Below the pieces are notes generated by a model. The model was not told where the DNA came from, did no database searches, and saw only the letters and a program-made list of their open reading frames with translations. Below, piece by piece: positions 24,846-32,611 of a stretch of 64,000 bases of DNA; within the stretch, counting starts at the first letter, position 1, and every line of letters begins with the position of its first letter. The stretch comes from an uncultured Lachnospiraceae bacterium (GTDB lineage Bacteria; Bacillota; Clostridia; Lachnospirales; Lachnospiraceae), in contig CAMJHQ010000001.1 in assembly GCA_946405625.1 (NCBI GenBank), forward strand, positions 98,083 to 162,082, read 5' to 3'. The translations under genes and the position numbers were made by a program.

Positions 24846-26891
24846 ATGTCTATATCAGAATATGAAAAAGCGAAGAAACTCGGCGATAGAGCCTTTCGAG
24901 CAGATATTTCGAAGGGTGTTCATCCTTATCTTCCGGTTCTGGATGATATCCTGACCAAGGAGGATATAGTTGGAGAGGTAAGTCTCGGCTTAGTAAATAT
25001 TCCGCTCGACAGAGTTATCGGAACAAGTACGGCCTCGAGAACGAATACATTTGCCCGAAATTTTATGCCTGTTATGGACATAAATACAGAGTTCGGTCTA
25101 AAGTGGTCATCACTTTGTGACTCTCATCTGGCAGAAGGAATTCACGATCCTATCAAGGTTTATGAATTCATGAATTATTATTATGTCATAGAGGGTAACA
25201 AGCGAGTCAGCATATTAAAATATTTTATGGCTGATTCGATATCGGCTTTTGTAACGAGAAAGATACCTAAGCTGAGTGATCGTAAGGATATAAAAATCTA
25301 TTATGAGTTTATGGATTTTTATAAGAAGACAGGTGTGAATTATATCTGGTTTTCAAATGAAGGCAGTTTTGCGAAACTTATCAGTCTCGTGGGTGAGGAT
25401 AATGCGCCGGAGGATATGAGTGTCAGCTCCTTTGGAAGTGTTGCCGAAACCGCTGGTGAGGTAAAGGTGGTCACCAGAACCGAGATCGGAAAGGTATGGA
25501 GTGAGGATAAGATCAGAGAATTCAAGGCCTCATACTACAGATTTGAGAAAGCCTTCAAAGAACAGAACGGAGGCAAGCTGGTTCATATAACTCCGGGTGA
25601 TGCATATCTCGGACTGCTCGAGCTGACGAGCTTCGACAGACTCGCCGGGATGACGTATGATGAAACGGTAAAGGCCATTAAGTCGGTATGGCAGGAATTC
25701 CTGGTAATGGAAGAACATTACAAGGTTGAAGTGTCACTCAATCCGCCTGAAGCAAAAAGGTCGCTTATATCACATATTCTTCCGGCAAGCTATTCGGCAG
25801 CGAAGCCTCTCAAGATCGCATTTATCTATGACAGAGAGCCGGCACAGTCTGACTGGCTGTATGCTCATGAGCTTGGACGCAATCATATCAAGGAAGTTTT
25901 CGGAGACAGGATAGTTGCTCTGAAGATCACATCTGCGGCAACCGAAGAAGAAGCCATTGACGCAATGACGGAACTTATAGAGAAGCAGGGCGTAGAGGTT
26001 ATTTTCACGACAACGACAAGACTGCTTGATGCCAGCCTTAAAACTGCCATAAAGTATAAGAACATAAAGATATTAAATTGTTCGCTCAATACTTCACACA
26101 GATATATAAGAAATTATTATGCAAGACTTTATGAGGTTAAGTTCCTTTCGGGCATGCTTGCGGGAATCATGACTGAAACAGGGAAAATCGGTTATATAAC
26201 AGATTATCCTATTTTCGGAAATGTAGCTAACATCAATGCTTTTGCTCTGGGTGCAAGTATGGTGAATCCCGGATGCAAGGTTTATCTTAAGTGGACTACA
26301 ATGAAGGAATCGGGCGGTATCAGTGAGATATACAGATCTCTTGAAGAAGATGAAGGCGTCGATATAATTTCCGATCAGGATATGATCACACCGAACAGGG
26401 CATCGAGAAGATTCGGATTATATAAGGTGAAGAATTCGGAACCCCTTAATATGGCGATGACTGTATATAACTGGGGAGTTCTTTATGAGAAGCTTATAGA
26501 TCTTATAATAAATGATTCGTGGGCAATTGCTGATTCAGAGAAGGAAAGCACACCGATAAATTACTGGTGGGGACTTTCATCGGGAGTTGTAGATCTCATC
26601 TTATCAGAAAAGCTTCCGATGCAGGTGGAAAGAATAGTAAGTACGCTGAAGGGACTTATGATACGCAACAGATTCGTTGCCTTCTCGGGCGGTATAGTAT
26701 CGCAGGACGGAACCGAGCGTTGTAAGCCAGATGAAGAAATGAACATAGACGACATTATCAAGATGGACTGGTTATGTGAAAATGTTGTCGGAAAGATTCC
26801 GTCCAAGGATGAACTCAGAGAAAGAGCGCGTCCGATAGTTGAAATGAAGGGTGTTATTAAAGAAGATAATGAAGATACTTCTGTTAGCTGA
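24846..26891 (+). CDS. Cytosolic fusion of a ParB-like domain and a BMP/PnrA-type binding domain
   Basis: The 681-residue protein has no signal peptide or lipobox. Residues about 50-141 resemble a ParB N-terminal domain (NIPLDRVIGTSTASRTNTF, then YVIEGNKRVSILKYF). A helical linker follows. From about 320 on it resembles the BMP/PnrA periplasmic-binding fold of nucleoside lipoproteins and Med (LKIAFIYDREPAQSDWLYAHELGR; VEVIFTTTTRLLDA; KFLSGMLAGIMTETGKIGYI). Without export it cannot serve a transporter, so it may be an intracellular nucleoside or nucleotide sensor, with the ParB-like part giving CTP/DNA binding or kinase-like chemistry. It overlaps the next gene by 23 bases. Confidence 0.65.
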   Translation: MSISEYEKAKKLGDRAFRADISKGVHPYLPVLDDILTKEDIVGEVSLGLVNIPLDRVIGTSTASRTNTFARNFMPVMDINTEFGLKWSSLCDSHLAEGIHDPIKVYEFMNYYYVIEGNKRVSILKYFMADSISAFVTRKIPKLSDRKDIKIYYEFMDFYKKTGVNYIWFSNEGSFAKLISLVGEDNAPEDMSVSSFGSVAETAGEVKVVTRTEIGKVWSEDKIREFKASYYRFEKAFKEQNGGKLVHITPGDAYLGLLELTSFDRLAGMTYDETVKAIKSVWQEFLVMEEHYKVEVSLNPPEAKRSLISHILPASYSAAKPLKIAFIYDREPAQSDWLYAHELGRNHIKEVFGDRIVALKITSAATEEEAIDAMTELIEKQGVEVIFTTTTRLLDASLKTAIKYKNIKILNCSLNTSHRYIRNYYARLYEVKFLSGMLAGIMTETGKIGYITDYPIFGNVANINAFALGASMVNPGCKVYLKWTTMKESGGISEIYRSLEEDEGVDIISDQDMITPNRASRRFGLYKVKNSEPLNMAMTVYNWGVLYEKLIDLIINDSWAIADSEKESTPINYWWGLSSGVVDLILSEKLPMQVERIVSTLKGLMIRNRFVAFSGGIVSQDGTERCKPDEEMNIDDIIKMDWLCENVVGKIPSKDELRERARPIVEMKGVIKEDNEDTSVS

Positions 26892-27459
26892 TCTTGAATC
26901 AAGGTATATATGGGATTTCTTTGAGAAATCAAAGCTGGAGGGTATAGATCTTGTGCTTGCGGCAGGAGACCTTGCACCACAGTATCTGTCGTTTATTGCT
27001 ACATTTACGACAGCTCCGGTTTTATATATTCATGGAAATCACGATGCGTGTTACGATGATACTCCGCCGGAAGGCTGTATATGTATAGATGATACGATCT
27101 ATAACTTTCAGGGTCTCAGGATTATGGGGCTCGGAGGAAGTATGGCATATAACATGGGGAAATACCAGTATAGTGATAAGGAGATGAGAAACAGGTATTT
27201 AAAGCTGAAACCTAAACTGTTTCTTTCCAAAGGGATAGATATTCTGCTTACGCACAGTCCGGCTTACGGTATCAACGATCAGGAGGATATACCTCACAGA
27301 GGTTTTAAGGTGTTCAATACAATCCTGGATAAGTATGAGCCAAAGTATTTTATACATGGCCACGTACATATGAATTACGGAAAAGGAATCAAGAGGGTTG
27401 ATACCTACAAGAATACAACGATAATAAATGCATTTGAAAGGTATACGTTGGAAATATGA
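26869..27459 (+). CDS. Calcineurin-like metallophosphoesterase
   Basis: The 196-residue protein has the metal-binding blocks of the family: LLADLESRYIW (D-x-E where most have D-x-H), LAAGDLAPQY, IHGNHDACYDD, LLTHSPAYGIND and FIHGHVHMNYGKG. ATG 26869 lies inside the upstream gene; an in-frame GTG at 26851 would add six residues. Its stop overlaps the citrate synthase ATG (ATGA). The substrate is unknown; relatives cleave nucleotide or phosphodiester compounds. Confidence 0.85.
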   Translation: MKILLLADLESRYIWDFFEKSKLEGIDLVLAAGDLAPQYLSFIATFTTAPVLYIHGNHDACYDDTPPEGCICIDDTIYNFQGLRIMGLGGSMAYNMGKYQYSDKEMRNRYLKLKPKLFLSKGIDILLTHSPAYGINDQEDIPHRGFKVFNTILDKYEPKYFIHGHVHMNYGKGIKRVDTYKNTTIINAFERYTLEI

Positions 27460-28817
27460 TTGACAATAGTGAGATAAATATTCTTATTGATAAGTATGTA
27501 GATTTCTGTGGAGACAGTGGACGGATCGATCAGACACTCTATCAGAAGTATGATGTTAAGAGAGGACTGCGTGATTCGGACGGGAAGGGAGTTCTTACAG
27601 GTCTTACCGAGATATCCGATGTTAACGGTTTTAAGATGATCGACGGAGAGAGAACACCGATCGAAGGTGAACTCTATTTTCAGGGATATAATATCAAGGA
27701 TCTGGTTGAAGGTTTTAAGGGAAGCTGCCATGGATTTGAGGAAACTATATTTCTTCTGCTCTTCGGTGAACTCCCTACGGAAACACAGCTGACAGAGTTC
27801 ATGAAGGTACTCGGTGAAATGCGCCCTCTGCCTGATAATTTCAACAGAGACGTTATCATGAAAGCACCGAGCCATAATATAATGAATGCGCTTGAGAGAT
27901 GTGTTCTTACACTTTATACATATGATGAGGATCCGGATAACATTTCCATAAGACATGTGCTTGAACAGTCACTCGGACTGATCGCACGTTTTCCGGTAAT
28001 TGCTGCTTACGGTTATCAGAGTTATAAGCATAAGTTCCATGATTCGAGTCTGATCATACATAGACCTAAGCCGGAGCTTTCAACTGCCGAGAATATACTT
28101 CGTCTTCTGAGATCCGATCCGAAGTATACCAAGCTTGAAGCGGCAGTTCTGGATATATGCCTTGTGCTTCATGCAGAACATGGTGGTGGTAATAACTCTA
28201 CATTTACATCGCATGTTATTACAACCTCAGGTACAGATACATATTCAACAATAGCAGGTTCTCTCGGATCACTTAAGGGACCTCGCCATGGTGGTGCAAA
28301 CCTGAAGGTTCAGCAGATGTTTGCCGATATGAAGAGTACAATATCCGATTGGGAGAATGAAAAGGAGATATCCAATTATCTTCAGGGACTTCTGGATAAG
28401 AAGGGATTCGATCATTCGGGACTTATATATGGAATGGGTCATGCAATCTACACACTTTCGGATCCTCGTGCGGTTATCCTCAAAGAATATGCCAGACAGC
28501 TTTCGGAAGAGGAAGGCTTCGAGAAGGAGTTTGCACTCTATGACAGAGTTGAACGTATCGCGAAGAAACTCATAATGAAGAATCGAGATATGAAGAAACC
28601 GGTATGTGCGAATGTCGACTTCTACAGCGGACTTGTATATACAATGCTCAGAATTCCTATGGAGCTCTTTACACCGATCTTCGCTATAGCACGTATAGCA
28701 GGATGGTCGGCTCACAGGATCGAAGAGCTGGTTAATAACGGAAAGATTATCAGACCTGCATATAAATATGTGGGAGAGCATAAAGAATATTTACCTATTG
28801 AGGAGAGAGATTGGTAA
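27456..28817 (+). CDS. Citrate synthase
   Basis: The enzyme condenses oxaloacetate with acetyl-CoA. The 453-residue protein contains ELYFQGYNIKDLV, the active-site LHAEHGGGNNSTF, KGPRHGGAN and GMGHAIYTLSDPRA. An N-terminal extension of about 60 residues precedes the core. The start overlaps the phosphoesterase stop by four bases and the next gene begins one base after its stop, so the four genes from 24846 form one operon. A 2-methylcitrate synthase role cannot be excluded by sight. In anaerobes it usually feeds glutamate synthesis through 2-oxoglutarate. Confidence 0.93.
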   Translation: MIDNSEINILIDKYVDFCGDSGRIDQTLYQKYDVKRGLRDSDGKGVLTGLTEISDVNGFKMIDGERTPIEGELYFQGYNIKDLVEGFKGSCHGFEETIFLLLFGELPTETQLTEFMKVLGEMRPLPDNFNRDVIMKAPSHNIMNALERCVLTLYTYDEDPDNISIRHVLEQSLGLIARFPVIAAYGYQSYKHKFHDSSLIIHRPKPELSTAENILRLLRSDPKYTKLEAAVLDICLVLHAEHGGGNNSTFTSHVITTSGTDTYSTIAGSLGSLKGPRHGGANLKVQQMFADMKSTISDWENEKEISNYLQGLLDKKGFDHSGLIYGMGHAIYTLSDPRAVILKEYARQLSEEEGFEKEFALYDRVERIAKKLIMKNRDMKKPVCANVDFYSGLVYTMLRIPMELFTPIFAIARIAGWSAHRIEELVNNGKIIRPAYKYVGEHKEYLPIEERDW

Positions 28818-28818
28818 T

Positions 28819-29727
28819 ATGTGGTTGGCAGACAGATGGAAAGATTATGAGGTTATAGATACATCCCGTGGAGAGAAACTTGAAAACTGGGGAGGTTATA
28901 TACTTCTAAGACCTGATCCTCAGGTTATATGGAATACCGAAAATGCTGCACCGGAATGGAAGAAGCTGAATGGACATTATTTCAGAAGCAGTAAGGGCGG
29001 CGGTGAATGGAAGACATATGATCTTCCGGAAGAGTGGAGCATCAAGTATGATCTTAAGATCGGAAAGCAGCTGACCTTTAATCTGAAGCCTTTTGCTTTT
29101 AAGCATACGGGAATATTTCCGGAACAGGCAGCTAACTGGGACTGGTTCTCATCACTGATCAATAAGGCAGTTACGGAAGATGGCCGTACAGCAAGCAGTG
29201 AGAAACCGATCAGAGTTTTAAATCTTTTTGCTTATACAGGCGGTGCGACACTTGCGGCTGCAGCTGCGGGTGCACATGTTACTCATGTAGATGCATCCAA
29301 GGGAATGGTCGGATGGGCAAAGGAAAATGCGGTATCATCCGGACTTGGCGAAGCTCCGATAAGATGGCTTGTAGATGATTGCAAGAAGTTCGTTGAGCGT
29401 GAAATCAGACGCGGCAACAAGTATGAAGGAATCATAATGGATCCTCCATCATACGGCAGGGGCCCGAAGGGTGAAGTATGGAAGATAGAAGAATCTGTTT
29501 ATGAGCTGGTTGAGCTTGCAGCACAGCTTATATCTGACGAACCACTGTTCTTCCTCATCAGTTCATATACTACAGGACTTCAGCCGGGAGTACTTACATA
29601 TATGCTCGACAGAGCAATCGTTGCAGAACGCGGTGGTAAAGCAGAGGCTTCCGAACTCGGACTTCCGGTACGCGAAGCTGGGGCACCGCTTCCGTGCGGA
29701 GCTGCAGGAAGGTGGACACTGAAATAA
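28819..29727 (+). CDS. RlmI-like class I SAM-dependent methyltransferase
   Basis: The 302-residue protein has an N-terminal substrate-recognition region and a Rossmann methyltransferase core: VLNLFAYTGGATLAAAAAG (motif I), HVDASKGMVGWAKENA (motif II) and IIMDPPSYGRGPKGE (motif IV, DPPS). This is the pattern of the 23S rRNA methyltransferase RlmI/RlmK group. ATG 28819 lies one base after the citrate synthase stop, with AGGAGAGA upstream; the longer open frame starts inside that gene. Target base unknown. Confidence 0.85.
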   Translation: MWLADRWKDYEVIDTSRGEKLENWGGYILLRPDPQVIWNTENAAPEWKKLNGHYFRSSKGGGEWKTYDLPEEWSIKYDLKIGKQLTFNLKPFAFKHTGIFPEQAANWDWFSSLINKAVTEDGRTASSEKPIRVLNLFAYTGGATLAAAAAGAHVTHVDASKGMVGWAKENAVSSGLGEAPIRWLVDDCKKFVEREIRRGNKYEGIIMDPPSYGRGPKGEVWKIEESVYELVELAAQLISDEPLFFLISSYTTGLQPGVLTYMLDRAIVAERGGKAEASELGLPVREAGAPLPCGAAGRWTLK

Positions 29728-29807
29728 TGTAATTTACAGTTTATATTTTCTATAAGAAATGGTATAAGTCTATCAGGATAGAAATAAATCATAATGTGTT
29801 CAAGTCG

Positions 29808-29843
29808 AAATCCCCGATAGTTGACGGCTAACGGGGATTTTTT
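29808..29843 (+). terminator. Terminator of the citrate synthase operon
   Basis: AAATCCCCG and CGGGGATTT form a 9-bp stem, followed by further T (TTTTTTC). The loop of 15 bases is long. Confidence 0.75.
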
Positions 29844-29885
29844 CACGATATTATAGAAAGAATATTATAGAAAGATAGGTTGCAA

Positions 29886-31124
29886 ATGAATAATAAGAAC
29901 GGATTTTGGACGCTGCGATATACGCTGATAAATGCGTTGTATTTCGCGGCGTTCTGCACGATACATGCACTTGCTGCAGTGTATCTTCTAGCAAATGGAT
30001 TTTCAAATACAGAGGTTGGAATACTGCTTGCGGTTGCTAATATCACATCAGCGTTATGTCAACCTATAATTGCAGGTGTGATCGATAAGCCGGGCTGGCT
30101 TACAAACAGAAGATTCATAATCATTGCGGTTACAGTCATAATGGCGGGCTCGATGATACTCATGGTATCGCATGAGAATAAGATACTGATATTCATAGTA
30201 TATGCAATCATCTACATGATCCAATTTGCATATCAGCCTGTTATGACTGCACTGTATTTCGAATACGAGAAGGCCGGATGCAAGATTTATTATGGACTCG
30301 CAAGAGGACTTGGTTCTGCCAGCTTTGCAGTTACATCGGCTATAATGGGTGGAGCGGTTGCTAAAAGAGGAGTAGGAATACTTCTAATAATAAATGTGAT
30401 CACTATGCTCCTTTCTGCAATAGTTGTATTTACATTTAAGAAACCTGACGAAAAAGAAGGCGGAAATAATGACAGTAAGAAAAGTCTCGGCTCCGGGAGC
30501 AGTGATACTTCGTCGGAAAATGATGAATCGGAGGCGCATAATAACTTTATTGACTTTGTTCGTACTTATCCCGCATTCGCGGTATTTCTTATTGCGACAA
30601 TATGTTTCTACTTTGCCCACAATATGATCAATGATTTCATGATCCAGATCATCAGGAATCTTGGAGGAGGAGAGAAGGAACTAGGATATTCGAATTTCCT
30701 TCAGGCTATTCTGGAATTGCCGGTAATGGCACTTATAGGATTGGTACTAAAGAAGATATCTTCAGGGAAAATGCTTGTCTTCTCGGGAGCGGCATTCTTC
30801 GTAAAGATACTTATACTTATCTTTGCAACAAGTATGGTTGGAATGTATACAAGCCAGTCATTCCAGCTTTTTGCTTATGCGGTATTTATACCTGCGGCAG
30901 CTTACTATGTAAATGAAACGATGAGTGAGCATGATCAGGTGAAGGGCCAGGCGTACGTCACCAGTGCGATAACGATAGGTGGTGTATTCTCGAATCTGAT
31001 CAGTGGAGTAATACTGGATCATCTTGGTATCAAACCTATGCTGATAACCGGAACTATAGTTGCGGCAGTCGGAGTGGTTATCGCATTTTATGCCATGGTG
31101 GTCATGAAGCAGAAGAAAGCCTGA
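29886..31124 (+). CDS. MFS transporter
   Basis: The 412-residue protein has about 12 hydrophobic segments with a charged central loop of about 40 residues (KKPDEKEGGNNDSKK, then SSENDESE) after segment six, the usual MFS division. The N-terminal FLANGFSNTEVGILLAVANI-like pattern (here YLLANGFSNTEVG) resembles the LacY/NupG-like MFS_1 branch, so sugars or nucleosides are possible. ATG 29886 is preferred over TTG 29880; GATAGGT is upstream. The stop lies inside the first unit of a 34-bp repeat. Confidence 0.85.
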   Translation: MNNKNGFWTLRYTLINALYFAAFCTIHALAAVYLLANGFSNTEVGILLAVANITSALCQPIIAGVIDKPGWLTNRRFIIIAVTVIMAGSMILMVSHENKILIFIVYAIIYMIQFAYQPVMTALYFEYEKAGCKIYYGLARGLGSASFAVTSAIMGGAVAKRGVGILLIINVITMLLSAIVVFTFKKPDEKEGGNNDSKKSLGSGSSDTSSENDESEAHNNFIDFVRTYPAFAVFLIATICFYFAHNMINDFMIQIIRNLGGGEKELGYSNFLQAILELPVMALIGLVLKKISSGKMLVFSGAAFFVKILILIFATSMVGMYTSQSFQLFAYAVFIPAAAYYVNETMSEHDQVKGQAYVTSAITIGGVFSNLISGVILDHLGIKPMLITGTIVAAVGVVIAFYAMVVMKQKKA

Positions 31125-31230
31125 CAGAAAGAAGAAACGACTCACATAGAAATTCTGATGGAAAGAAGAAACGGCACACAAAGAAAGTCTGACGAAAAGA
31201 AGAAAAGATTCATAAAGAAAGACTTGTATA
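31121..31230 (+). repeat. 34-bp degenerate tandem repeat
   Basis: Units start at 31121, 31155 and 31189 (period exactly 34), each opening CTGA and followed by GAAAGAAGAAACG or a close form. A fourth, worn copy may begin at 31223. The stop codon of the MFS gene is part of the first unit. Confidence 0.7.
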
Positions 31231-31239
31231 GAAATTGCA

Positions 31240-31276
31240 AAATCCCCGGAACACTGATTTGGTGTACCGGGGATTT
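31240..31276. terminator. Bidirectional terminator between MFS gene and small minus-strand gene
   Basis: AAATCCCCGG pairs with CCGGGGATTT; inside, ACAC pairs with GTGT after one mismatch. T-rich tracts flank both sides, so it can serve the convergent genes. Confidence 0.7.
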
Positions 31277-31306
31277 GCTATTTATAAATAGGATAACTTA
31301 AAAAGC

Positions 31307-31492
31307 TTAGTCTAAAAATAACTTGTTCATATATTTTGATTTAACTTTAAGAACATAAGCTGTCTTCTGTTCAAACGGATCATCCTTCTCATGGATAGAA
31401 TATGGAATGTTTTCGCTGACAAGCTTATCGATAAGGCTGTCTCTCTGATGCTCAGAATAAATAATGATACTCTTACTGTAAATTCTTGACAT
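31307..31492 (-). CDS. Small conserved-looking hypothetical protein (61 aa)
   Basis: Not recognised. The reading frame is supported by GGGGAGG eight bases before the ATG and a terminator after the stop. The sequence (SIIIYSEHQRDSLIDKLVSENIPYSI, split as two strands and a helix) looks like a compact alpha/beta domain, of the size and pattern of small signal-transducing DUF2007-like proteins, a weak resemblance. It is charged, soluble, and has no cysteine. Confidence 0.6.
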   Translation of the reverse strand: MSRIYSKSIIIYSEHQRDSLIDKLVSENIPYSIHEKDDPFEQKTAYVLKVKSKYMNKLFLD

Positions 31493-31779
31493 AATCTTTC
31501 CTCCCCTTATGTCTTTCTTATAAACATTTAATTTTCACACGATGCCAAGTATAATACGTTCGCGGATTTCGATTCTTCTCGTTTTTCGACTTATTTTTTA
31601 TCAAAATTTGACATGTTATTATTTATAAGATCTGATCGGAAATATTATTGTTATAAAAGATAAAAAAGTGAAATATGGTCATTATTAAGAGAATTATAAA
31701 AGGAATCAGGCCGGGTTTATGAAAGAAGGTATTATAGACAATTTTTCTGCTTGGATTCTTGATATATGTCAAAAAAAGT

Positions 31780-31787
31780 GGGGGGGG
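31780..31787 (+). repeat. Run of eight G next to the pilus promoter
   Basis: G8 ends five bases before the -35 hexamer and is preceded by A7-GT. Homopolymeric G tracts of this size are prone to slippage. Confidence 0.8.
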
Positions 31788-31792
31788 TAACG

Positions 31793-31821
31793 TTGACATA
31801 ACTCTTTTGTCGTATTATAAT
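31793..31821 (+). promoter_or_regulatory. Consensus promoter of the pilus operon
   Basis: Perfect TTGACA (31793-31798), 17-base spacer and perfect TATAAT (31816-31821). It is the best match to the sigma-A consensus in the window. Confidence 0.85.
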
Positions 31822-31925
31822 AAAAAATGGTTTTTTGTGTTGTGGAAAATGTACAAAAAGACCAAATATTATACTAGCAGACCATACGAATGGTCGGATA
31901 TCTGATAATGTAACAGAGGTATTCC

Positions 31926-32507
31926 TTGGAAGATAATATAAAATCGGACGAAAAACAAAAGACGGACGTTAAAGCAGAAGAGAAGACTAAGGAGAAAACA
32001 GGCAGGAATGGTAAACGTAAGAGAACAGCTGCGTCTTTCATGATTGAGTTCTTTATAAAGATTGGTATAACAGCAATTGTTATTGCTGTTCTTTTGACGT
32101 TCATTTGCGGAGTATATGTTAATCATAGCAACTCGGCGTATCCGATGCTCAAAGACGGAGACCTATGCATAACCTATAAGCTTGCGAATCTCGTTAAGGG
32201 GGATGAGATAGCTTATATCAAAGATGGTAAGATCAGATTTGGCAGAATAGTAGCCATGCCGGGAGACAAGGTTGATGTAAGCGAAGATGTGATTACCGTA
32301 AACGGACTGGGTACTTTTGAAGATACCGTATATCCGACCACATCGGAAGGCTCAACAATAGAATATCCATATCTGGTGTCTGTTGATACTGTATTTGTAC
32401 TTAATGATTACAGGGATGATATAGCAGACAGCAGAACATATGGAAGCATACCGCTCTCTGATACAAAGGGTAAGGTGGTGCTGGTTCTGAGGAGAAGGGG
32501 AATATAG
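31926..32507 (+). CDS. Signal-peptidase-I-like protein of a pilus locus (catalytic Lys missing)
   Basis: The 193-residue protein has a charged N-terminal tail of about 36 residues, one membrane segment (about 39-60) and an S26 signal peptidase fold. The Ser-box is kept (NSAYPMLKDGD, Ser70). In the Lys-box, where active enzymes have K-R-I/V before PGD, this protein has FGRIVAMPGD, so the general base Lys is Gly106; it is not the His of archaeal/ER types either. Streptococcal SipA, a pilus accessory protein, also lacks the catalytic dyad and is needed for polymerisation, so a chaperone-like role is likely. It starts with TTG; AGAGG lies six bases upstream. First gene of the pilus operon. Confidence 0.75.
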   Translation: MEDNIKSDEKQKTDVKAEEKTKEKTGRNGKRKRTAASFMIEFFIKIGITAIVIAVLLTFICGVYVNHSNSAYPMLKDGDLCITYKLANLVKGDEIAYIKDGKIRFGRIVAMPGDKVDVSEDVITVNGLGTFEDTVYPTTSEGSTIEYPYLVSVDTVFVLNDYRDDIADSRTYGSIPLSDTKGKVVLVLRRRGI

Positions 32508-32611
32508 TTTGTTATATAGAGAAATGCTTCAGAATCTGTTATGAAATTGGTTCCAACTGTAAGAAATTGCAGTCAGAATATAAACATTATATTAAATGGA
32601 GGTATTTAATA

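Larger units (their letters stand above)
31493..31925 (+). other. 433-base regulatory region upstream of the pilus operon
   Basis: AT-rich DNA without a supported gene. It holds the divergent upstream region of the small minus-strand gene, a 23-codon open frame (31719-31790), an A7-GT-G8 tract (31771-31787), the pilus promoter and, in the 5' leader, a hairpin GACCAT/ATGGTC with a four-base loop (31880-31895). The leader is about 98 bases long. Confidence 0.6.
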
